Part shown: piece by piece, positions 26,601 through 38,600 of the stretch | Layout: each line of letters begins with the position of its first letter | How positions within the stretch are numbered: the first letter of the stretch is position 1 | NCBI GenBank assembly: GCA_035578905.1 | Contig: JAQJVL010001099.1 | Coordinates: forward strand, 80,104-144,103 | Direction: 5' to 3' | Length of the DNA stretch: 64,000 nucleotides | DNA from: Stictocephala bisonia | Taxonomy: Eukaryota; Arthropoda; Insecta; Hemiptera; Membracidae | Program-made: the position numbers and the translations under genes | Notes under the pieces: generated by a model | Told to the model about the DNA's origin: nothing | What the model saw: the letters and a program-made list of their open reading frames with translations, nothing else | Database searches by the model: none

Positions 26601-29600
26601 GACGAGGCTGCACATTTAACATAGGTGAAATAACTTACAGTTACTACAATGCAGTTCATGTACCAATTATTAAATATTATGAATCACAGTAACTCACGAC
26701 GAGGCTGCACATTTAACATAGGTGAAATAACTAACAGTTACTACAATGTACCAATTATTAAATATTATGAATCACAGTAACTCACGACGAGGCTGCACAT
26801 TTAACATAGGTGAAATAACTAACAGTTACTACAATGTACCAATTATTAAATATTATGAATCACAGTAACTCACGACGAGGCTGCATATTTAACATAGGTG
26901 AAATAACTAACAGTTACTACAATGCAGTTCATGTACCAATTATTAAATATTATGAATCACAGTAACTCACGACGAGGCTGCATATTTAACATAGGTGAAA
27001 TAACTAATAGTTACTACAATGCAGTTCATGTACCAATTATTAAATATTATGAATCACAGTAACTCACGACGAGGCTGCACATTTAACATAGGTGAAATAA
27101 CTAACAGTTACTACAATGCAGTTCATGTACCAATTATTAAATATTATGAATCACAGTAACTCACGATGAGGCTGCATATTTAACATAGGTGAAATAACTA
27201 ACAGTTACTACAATGCAGTTCATGTACCAATTATTAAATATTATGAATCACAGTAACTCACGACGAGGCTACATATTTAACATAGGTGAAATAACTAACA
27301 GTTACTACAATGTACCAATTATTAAATATTATGTATCACAGTAACTCACGACGAGGCTGCATATTTAACATAGGTGAAATAACTAACAGTTACTACAATG
27401 TACCAATTATTAAATATTATGAATCACAGTAACTCACGACGAGGCTGCATATTTAACATAGGTGAAATAACTAACAGTTACTACAATGCAGTTCATGTAC
27501 CAATTATTAAATATTATGAATCACAGTAACTCACGACGAGGCTGCACATTTAACATAGGTGAAATAACTAACAGTTACTACAATGTACCAATTACTAAAT
27601 ATTATGTATCACAGTAACTCACGACGAGGCTGCATATTTAACATAGGTGAAATAACTAACAGTTACTACAATGTACCAATTATTAAATATTATGAATCAC
27701 AGTAACTCACGACGAGGCTGCATATTTAACAGGTTGGCTGCCATGAGACCCTTTTTTGGGTATCACGTGTCCTCTCTGTGGGGCCATGAGACACAAATGT
27801 GGGTATCATGTAGACTGTTGGAAAATAGAGTGGTACCCACATCTGGGCCATCATTTCAATGCTTTTAAATGATGGATTTGATAGCCTTGGCCTCAGGGAA
27901 CAATTCCCTATTCTTGGCCTGCAATAATTTTGTTTGGTTCAAGAATTATGATTTTTTGAAAAAATAACAAACTGATTGTATTATTTGAATATCAACATGG
28001 CAACATAGTGTTGAATAAACAAATATTATTACATTTTATTTTATTTATTTGGTCTATTATATTTGTTATAGTAATGCCTACCTATTACTTGATACTCTAT
28101 GCTAAAGTATGAGATAATTGTCATTGGTATTGAGATGTTGGCTACCCTGCTTCCTTGCTCATGCCTCATGGAAAACAACTCTTGCTTTACTTTCAGTTCA
28201 GGTTATGTTATGTACTGTTTGTTCTCTCATAACCAATGTGTTAATTATTACAATAAATACTGTATTTACAAAAGTTTGTGTCTTACAATGGCCCTATTTT
28301 TTGACTTCGGCAGTGACAGTGATGTAGGCCTGTACGATAGTGATGCCGATCCTGAATTCGTTGTGAGTGAAAGTAGTGAACAATCAAGTGATGAATCTGG
28401 ATCTAGACCTACTCCAAGGAACAGAGGTAGGCTAATTCAATCATACAGACCTCTTAGTGGACGGTTATCAGATAATACTGATTATGACAGCGATGAATCA
28501 GTTAGGTCTCGTAACGTACAATTGCCAGTTTTATCAGCGGCCCAAGTACAACCTAGAATAATGATATGGGGACCTGTAGGTGATACAAATAGCCTCAATA
28601 AAATTAATTACAATAGCCAAAATGAACCAGTTGGTATAAACCCTGATGTCACCGAACTTATGGTAGATTGTTCTCCTTTTGAATTTTACAAACTTTTTAT
28701 AACAGATGATATAATTGAGATGCTTGTAACAGAAACTAATCGTTATGCAAGGCAGCAATTAGAAAATCACAGACAAGGCCTAAGTCCCCATGCTAGAATT
28801 AGAAATTGGGTGGATACTACTGCTGAGGAAATGCATACCTTTTTAGGAGCAATTATGTGGATGGGATTAGTTCAGATGCCATCGATTCCCAGTTATTGGT
28901 CAGGAGATTATTTATACAGTAGCAATGTCGCAAAAACAATGGCCAGGAATAGGTTCGAAATTTTGCTTAGCACGTTTCATTGTGCTGACAATTCGACAGC
29001 TGATCCAACCAACAGATTAGCTAAGATACAACATTTGATTGACTCTATCGTGAAAAACTTTCAACTAGTATTTATCCCCGAACATAGTGTTTGCATAGAC
29101 GAAAGCATAGTGCCATTTCTTGGTAGAGTTGTGTTCAGGCAATACTTGAAAAACAAAACACATCCTTATGGAATCAAAATATTTAAACTCTGCACAAAGG
29201 ATTGTTATACACTACAGTATAAAATTTATGCAGGAAAAAATTCTGTTATTGGCAATCCTGTCTCCGAAAAGATTGTTCTAGAACTTATGGAACCATACTT
29301 AGAGTTTGGCCGTACTTTGTACACTGATAATTGGTACAACAGCGTCCAACTCGCGGAATTGTTGAACCAACATCAGACGCACTTAGTAGGAACCCTTAGA
29401 AAAAACCGCAAGGCGAATCCTGTTGAAGTAACCAGTAAAAAACTTAGAAAGGGTGAAATTGTAGCAAAGAAAAATGACAAAAATGTTGTTGTTATGAAAT
29501 GGAAGGACAAAAGAGATGTTCTCCTAATTTCTACTAAACATATTGATAACATGACAACAAGAATGGTGCGCAACAAGGAAGTAACCAAACCCGATGCTGT

Positions 29601-32600
29601 TATCGATTATAACACAAACAAAATGTACATTGATCTTAGTGATCAAATGAGCTCGTATTCCAACTGTCTGCGACGATCTGTCAAGTGGTACAGGAAGGTT
29701 GCATTTGATATTATGCTAAACGTTAGTGCAATAAATGCTTGGTCTATTTATCGGACTGTTACAGGGAAAAATTGCACAATAACATCCTTCAAGGAAGACA
29801 TTGTAAGAGGTCTTGCCTCAAGAGTGTGCAATCCTGATATAGGTATAAGCCAACAACATAAACTTGTACCGAACAAGCGTTCACGATGTCCATTATGTTA
29901 CAAAAAAAGTGTGCGTGATATGGGCCGACGACTAGCGCAGAAAAACGCTAAGAAAACTTCAGTAAAATGCTCTCAGTGTGGGGTTATGTGTAATAATTGT
30001 TTTTATGAAAAACATAGCTCCCGCAAAGTAAAATAAGAACTGTTTTACGTCATTTGTAGACTTCTACCATTTTATTGAATTCTTTGTTCATTTTTATAAC
30101 CTTGTATTGAATAAACGTATTTTCTCTTATTGAGTTTTATTGACAAAATAATCTATTTCTGTAATAAAAACCTCTTTATTTTTACTAAAATAGCTTATCT
30201 TGTAATGAAACCCATTTTTGGGTCTCATGGCCTCAGGATGAACTTTTACTCCCTGGGGCCGTGAGACCCAAACATGTGTCTCATTTGAAACCCATTTTTG
30301 GGTTTCATGGCCTCCTGGAAGGTACGTGTTTTTGTGATTACCTCTGTGAGGCCATGAGACCCCAAAATGGGTATTTTATAAATTTATATTTTTTATGATA
30401 TTTTTTACTTTCATAGGCTATAACAATGTAAAATAACACAATTTTGAGTCCGTATAACAAAAAAAATTGTCTGGCCTGACACAAAAACAGCTAAAAAGTG
30501 TCTTGGCAGCCAACCTGTTAACATAGGTGAAATAACTAACAGTTACTACAATGCAGTTCATGTACCAATTATTAAATATTATGAATCACAGTAACTCACG
30601 ACGAGGCTGCATATTTAACATAGGTGAAAAAACTAACAGTTACTACGATGCAGTTCATGTACCAATTATTAAATATTATGAATCACAGTAACTCACGACG
30701 AGGCTGCACATTTAACATAGGTGAAATAACTAACAGTTACTACAATGCAGTTCATGTACCAATTATTAAATATTATGTATCACAGTAACTCACGATGAGG
30801 CTGCACATTTAACATAGGTGAAATAAGTAACAGTTACTACAATGTACCAATTATTAAATATTATGAATCACAGTAACTCACGACGAGGCTGCACATTTAA
30901 CATAGGTGAAATAACTAACAGTTACTACAATGCAGTTCATGTACCAATTATTAAATATTATGAATCACAGTAACTCACGACGAGGCTGCACATTTAACAT
31001 AGGTGAAATAACTAACAGTTACTACAATGTACCAATTATTAAATATTATGTATCACAGTAACTCACGACGAGGCTGCACATTTAACATAGGTGAAATAAC
31101 TAACAGTTACTATAATGCAGTTCATGTACCAATTATTAAATATTATGTATCACAGTAACTCACGACGAGGCTGCACATTTAACATAGGTGAAATAACTAA
31201 CAGTTACTACAATGCAGTTCATGTACCAATTATTAAATATTATGAATCACAGTAACTCACGACGAGGCTGCATATTTAACATAGGTGAAATAACTAACAG
31301 TTACTACAATGTAGTTCATGTACCAATTATAAAATATTATGAATCACAGTAACTCACGACGAGGCTGCACATTTAACATAGGTGAAATAACTAACAGTTA
31401 CTACAATGCAGTTCATGTACCAATTATTAAATATTATGAATCACAGTAACTCACGACGAGGCTGCACATTTAACATAGGTGAAATAACTAACAGTTACTA
31501 CAATGCAGTTCATGTACCAATTATTAAATATTATGTATCAAAGTAACTCACGACGAGGCTGCACATTTAACATAGGTGAAATAACTAACAGTTACTACTA
31601 TGCAGTTCATGTACCAATTATTAAATATTATGAATCACAGTAACTCACGACGAGGCTGCACATTTAACAAAGGTGAAATAACTAACAGTTACTACTATGC
31701 AGTTCATGTACCAATTATTAAATATTATGAATCACAGTAACTCACGACGAGGCTGCACATTTAACAAAGGTGAAATAACTAACAGTTACTACAATGCAGT
31801 TCATGTACCAATTATTAAATATCATGAATCACAGTAACTCACGACGAGGCTGCACATTTAACATAGGTGAAATAACTAACAGTTACTACAATGTACCAAT
31901 TATTAAATATTATTAATCACAGTAACTCACGACGAGGCTGCACATTTAACAAAGGTGAAATAACTAACAGTTACTACAATGCAGTTCATGTACCAATTAT
32001 TAAATATTATGAATCACAGTAACTCACGACGAGGCTGCACATTTAACAAAGGTGAAATAACTAACAGTTACTACAATGTACCAATTATTAAATATTATGT
32101 ATCACAGTAACTCACGACGAGGCTGCACATTTAACATAGGTGAAATAACTAACAGTTACTACAATGTACCAATTATTAAATATTATGAATCACAGTAACC
32201 CACGACGAGGCTGCACATTTAACAAAGGTGAAATAACTAACAGTTACTACAATGTACCAATTATTAAATATTATGAATCACAGTAACTCACGACGAGGCT
32301 GCACATTTAACAAAGGTGAAATAACTAACAGTTACTACAATGCAGTTCATGTACCAATTATTAAATATTATGAATCACAGTAACTCACGACGAGGCTGCA
32401 CATTTAACATAGGTGAAATAACTAACAGTTACTACAATGTACCAATTATTAAATATTATGAATCACAGTAACTCACGACGAGGCTGCACATTTAACAAAG
32501 GTGAAATAACTAACAGTTACTACAATGCAGTTCATGTACCAATTATTAAATATTATGAATCACAGTAACTCACGACGAGGCTGCACATTTAACATAGGTG

Positions 32601-35600
32601 AAATAACTAACAGTTACTACAATGTACCAATTATTAAATATTATGAATCACAGTAACCCACGACGAGGCTGCACATTTAACAAAGGTGAAATAACTAACA
32701 GTTACTACAATGCAGTTCATGTACCAATTATTAAATATTATGAATCACAGTAACTCACGACGAGGCTGCACATTTAACATCTGTGAAATCAGCTTATTTG
32801 ATAATTCCATTATATACTGGAACTAAATTTACCAATATAATGGAAGCTTTCAGCTTAATAGTAAGGAAGGTATCTTCCACTAAACAATCAGCTGGAATTT
32901 TAACTATGTGATTTAGAACAGTATTTTTTAGTTTATTCGTTGTTCCAACTAGCTGCCATGGGAGATGCACATGATACCTACCGTCGTGTTTTCTAGTTAC
33001 CGTGATATTAACTATCCATTCATCTGAGTGCACAATAATGAGCCTGCTTGAAGATTATTTTGGATTTTTAACCTATTGACACATCTTCTACATTTTTTTG
33101 GAGTTTTGATGTCTCTTGGTGCTCTAAAATAATTATTTTTCCCTTGTTTTATAGAATTATTAGAACTTAAAATGTAATCCCATTCATAGACCAGAATTGA
33201 ACCAACTGCTACCTAGAGTGAAAAATGTACATAGAATATTTATTTTTTGTATTGATGGAGGTATAGAGCTGTACGTGTGATCTTGTTATGATAGATTGTG
33301 GTGAGATGAGGAACGCTGGGTTAAATCAACACATTCTTAAAAATATTAATATTACAGCTGAGTCGATTTCATTTAAAGCATATAACAGCTGATAGGTAAT
33401 TTAAATTTGTGCCATATTAAATTATACGTGAGGGTGGATTAAAGGAGACCTGCTGTATAAAATATTATCTCTAGCTTCTTTACAATATATTGACACAATC
33501 TCGATGATTGAATTGCATTATACTTACCAACTAAGTTAGCTGTTGGTGGCGACAGCTTCAGCGATGAAGAAACTTGTTTCAGAGCCTCTACTTTTAAGGG
33601 CCGTTTAAGGGATGAATCATTGATGAAGTCATTTAATTTTTTGTCAGTCTTCAGTGTACCCTGCTCAACAAAAATAGGATTATCAACAAATAATGTACAC
33701 CATCAATTATTAATAGATCCAATACATTTGTTCTGAAGAAAATATCAATGTTTCAATAAACATATATCATTTAAAATATCAATGTTTCAATAAACATATA
33801 TCATTTAAAATCAATATTAATAATCAAACAATCCAATAAATTTAAACTTTATTTTTGAGGCCTTCCCATTACAAAGTTATCATTACAAAACACTCACATC
33901 AACTAATACAAAATTTAGATTTACAATATGTACAATATGAAAAGTAATACAGCTACAGCTCTTCCTCCTAAGTTGTAAATGATTTACAGTACAGTGGAGT
34001 ATTCCTGTAGTCAAACACAGAAACACACTGTCTCATATGTAAAGGAACTTATTTAAGTTAATATAATTAAAGTGTGTTATTTAGTGTTGGTTTTGGTAAA
34101 TTTGTTGGCGATTTCCAATGCTCCAAGTGTTTTTAAAACTAATACAAAATGTCAACAGGTATAAAAACAGTAGTCTTCTGGTACTACTAATTACAGTACT
34201 TTATACTGCAAATAAAACATTTTTTACTACTGAACTAACTCATATCAATGTAGAAACACCTTAAAAAATTAAATACTTATAGATTACAATAGAATTCTCA
34301 AAATATCATGTGTTCTTACAAACTATTACAAATATATACAATTATTTACAAAAATTATGAGATTTCTATCGTAATCTATAATATGTAATTTATAAAAGGT
34401 TTTCTACATTGATATGAGTTAGTTAAGTAGTTTAACAAAATAAATAGTTTTATATGTAGTATATGGTAGTAAGTAGCACCTGTCGAAATGTTGTGTTAGT
34501 TTTTAAAATACTTGAAGCATTGGAAATACCCAACAAATTTACCAACATGAACATTCCAACACAAACAAATAACTATCAAACAACAATTTACAGTTTATTG
34601 GAGGGTTTAAAATTACCTGAAATTTTACAAGCTCAGATTCAACAGCCTCAAGCTGTTTCAACTTTGATGCAGCTGAGTACAGAGCACTGGCATAGCGACC
34701 TTCTAATCCAAAGATCTGGAGTGGAGGCTACAAAATACAATGATATAAATTATAATGATCGTAACTATAGAAGTTTTGTTTGTTTCTTGGATAGGAAAAC
34801 AAGCTTATATTTTAAAAAAAAGGTCTTTTGAGTTAGTCCCTTGAGAGTATTAGTTTTTGATAAATAATATTTTCTGTGTATCTAATATCTATTGGGTATT
34901 TGAGCCACAAAGAATGTTGATGTCACTGATTTTGCATTTGCTTTTCTGGAACTGGGGAAAGAGCTGGTAATTAATCTTGTAGGATTTAGTGTTGGTGTCA
35001 AGTATTTTTCTGTGAAAAAATATTTTTTGAGGTTTAAGGTTGTCTAAAAATAACAGTGCCAAAAAATCTTTAGTGTGTGGAGAGGTTTGGAGAATTTTGA
35101 AACTATCTTTTAAAATATTGTTGAGCTATTCGGTAGTTCTTTCCTAGTTCTTGTGGAAATACCTGATTGGATCAATCTAATCTGGTTGTTATCTAATTTT
35201 AAAGGTTATCTTAGCCAGACATAGAAGATTCTGTTGTTCATAAGATTCCTCACGTGATTGGCTTAGTTGTATCTTTTTATGTTGGTAGGAGATTAAATGG
35301 AGATATTGTAGTGTAGGTGATTGGTTGATTTAATATGTCACCAGAAATCATCTACCCATTCTGAAGTTTGGATTAACATAAAGGAAGGTCCATATTTGAA
35401 TCATAGCTGTTTTAGGAAAACTTAAGTGTACTGATAATATTTAAATTACTCAGATTGATATTCTTTATTTTTCTTTATTTAAAAAAAAAACTTAACTCAC
35501 CAGTTGACATGGGCCTAAAGGCCTGACCATCAACTTTATTCAACGAGTGAATTACTGACCGTTGGCTCAGTAGGGATTAGATCCATGGACTTTCCCTCCG

Positions 35601-38600
35601 CAGCCACCACATCGGTTTATCCAGTGACTTTGGTCCAAGTTCAAATTTTGCCATAAAAAATAAGTGTAAAATTGGGGCCATTCTTGTTTCCATTGCTGTG
35701 CTTTTAATGTGTATAAGTAATTTTGAGCATTTAAGTCAAATCGAGGAATAGGTTTGTGTATTTTGTATCACACTACAGGGACAGTTTTGTGTACTTTGTA
35801 GGCTTAAGACTAAAACATTATGATTCTTTTTTTTTCAACTGATAAGAGCTCTACCACAGAAGTAGTAAATAAAAAAGACTATTTAAATGAAGCCTACTTA
35901 CTCCTATTAGACCAATTAATTGTTGCTAGCTATAATTTTTCTACAGACAGAATGTCTATCTATCTAGACTCATACCTCTTTGTCACTGAAATACAATCTC
36001 ATAATGAAGATACAAACAATATGTGTCTTAAATATTATATTTATTACCCAGTTATATCTAAAACAATCCTTGTACCAGTCGATTTGATATATTTGTGCTT
36101 CAATATCCCTCACACTTAAAGTATCATCACTGCTGTAGAAAGTTTTTTAGAATCTGACCCAAGTGTTCTAGAGTATTATTTTTCAGCGGAATGGCTAGAC
36201 AACCAACTGTTTTTTTAAGTTGTTTTCTTCAAAGAAAGATTCTTAAAAAAGATACACGTCTGCCCTCCTCCAGCAGATCCCACAGCTGTTATTATCTCAT
36301 TCCGAGAAGGTTAGAAATGTAGTCTTATACCTTGATAGTAAATTCAGAGAATATTATATACCTAAAAATATGATCAGTGTTGACGAAAGAACAATCGGAT
36401 TCAAAAGCAAGATACTGTTCAAAGTATATATCAAAGACAAAACGATAAAATGGGGAGTGAAAATCTGTATGCTTCCTGTGTCCGACACTAGCAATATTTG
36501 TTATTTTAAGCCATACTTCAGCAAAGCAACTATTGAATGGATAGGGAGGCAGGATTTGGAAGTTTCATGCAGAGCTGCTCTTCATATAGCAAACAAAGTC
36601 AAAAAGTCATATGAAAGTATTGAGGGCCTTCATATTTGTATGGAAAAGTTCTACACTAGTATGGCACTTGCCCAGGTGTTGTGTGCTAAGAAAGTACATC
36701 ATACAGAACCCCCCCCTAGAAACTGAAAAGGGCTATCTTTCCAGGTTCAAAGGCAAGGGAAGACGAGCACAGTTGTTTCCCTTTAACTAAAGAAAGGTGA
36801 CGTTAAGGCCTTAAGAAAAAATGACCAGTTTTAATATGGAAAGACAAGAACAATGTAACAATGTTAACTTCCCTTTATGACACCAGCACACAGGTAGTTC
36901 GTCATATACAGAAAGGAGGGAATGTTGAAGATATGACTAAACCAGCAATTGAGTACAAGTACAATGAATCAATTGCGGAGTAGATATTGCCTACTAACGT
37001 ATCTTCCTATAGGTTCACGAGAAAGTCACAAAAGTGGTGACATAAGATTTTTCTGGTTATTGGAAACTGGAATAGTTAATACTTTTTTTAAATTTTATTT
37101 TAATTCAATGGACATTCCATTTTTAATTGAATTTTTTATTTTATAATTCAACAGAGGCTTTCTTATTTTGTAATATGCATGAAGGCAAAGGGAAGATGCA
37201 ACAACGCCGTTTTAGAAAAGATATGATAGGAGAATTAGATGGTACTATGAGAAATACTAAAAAAAGAGGAAGACTATTCCAGTCACAAGATGCCGATTAA
37301 GTTAATACAAAACTACAGTTGCCATATACACTTGAACCAAGGTCTATAGCCACGTAAAACAAAGGACTGTATACTTTGCAGTGATAGATCTCAAGGAGGG
37401 GAGAAAAAACATTCAAAGTTTTGTTGCAAAACTTGTGAGAATGAGCCTGGCCTAAACATTAAACTATGCTTCGAAAAATACCATTCATGTAAAAAATTTA
37501 AACAATAAAAGGAAGGAGTAAGAAGAATGTGTACATAGTAGTCATAAGTATTTTTTAGAAATAAGAACTTTTAACTCATAAAGGACTTGACTAACTTGTC
37601 AAAGTCATACATATTTAAGTGATATCATTCAATTATAAATTAATTTTTCCTGTGCCTAATTTTATTCCAACATAAAAACATATCGTGTAACATTAAACTT
37701 GATATTGTAATAATATTCAAGTTATATTTGTAAATCCCCTTTATGATTGTTGTTGTGTTAGCCCTTTAAACTTAAAAAGTAACAATATCAGCTAGCACGC
37801 TAAAAACAATTTCGACCTTGGTGAAAGACATTGGCAATATGGCTGTCAAGTCAAGCAAGACCGCCTAACGACCAGCCATGCTGGCCATCTGAGGCGGTAG
37901 GAATGCAAGTTAGTAGGGAGTGGCTTTCGTCCAGCACAGACGACCATATGAGCCCAAAGGGTTAAAACACTAATAATTATTTACTTAATTTTTTCTCGTC
38001 TTGACCAGGAAACTGCTATTATAAATAAGAAATTAGCTCAGGACAAGATCAATTTCTATAGATCTCAGTCATATCACAAGAAATTCCTCTGTATGTTTTT
38101 ATATTTCTCTATATATTTATAATGCTGTAAACAAATATACTGTACAGTACTACAACAATACAAAGAAATACCTGTTAAAGCAACCTCCTTAAAGAACACA
38201 TGTTTGCATACTAAAAAATGTGGGTCGAACAACAGCCGCCTACTTGGACACTATTTGCCAAATGGTTAATCTTGGTTACAAATTAATCTGAAACTTTGGT
38301 AAAATCATATTTCTATAGTGCCAATATGTAAAATGTAAAAGCAAAGGCTCTGATGATACAACTTGATCAGTGAAGAACACACTGATCTAAATAATTCCTC
38401 TGATTAAAAAATATGCTGCAAAATGTTTACACACCTTCACCATTTGTTGTGAGGACGCTGATGTAGACAGGGAACGCATCTGAAATCAAGGTAAAAAGAA
38501 TTTATGTAGACTGTAAATATCAATGTTATTAAAATTGAAAAAAAAACTTTTATTTATTTTATTATTAATTTATTTTATTTTAAGTGCATAGTAAGAAATT

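Noticed and set aside
28099..28287. 63-codon N-terminal extension of the transposase frame
   Set aside because: Hydrophobic, Cys-rich and unlike piggyBac N-termini; the acidic [12 protein letters not shown] start fits the family length better.
21487..32789. CRISPR-like look of the regular repeats
   Set aside because: Units are directly tandem with no unique spacers, 88-97 bp long, and in an intron of a eukaryotic gene; it is a satellite.
32794..33033. Minus-strand frame with a GRYHVHLPW stretch, possible BEL/Pao fragment
   Set aside because: Only a short resemblance; neighbouring sequence does not continue the family pattern and no LTR was seen.
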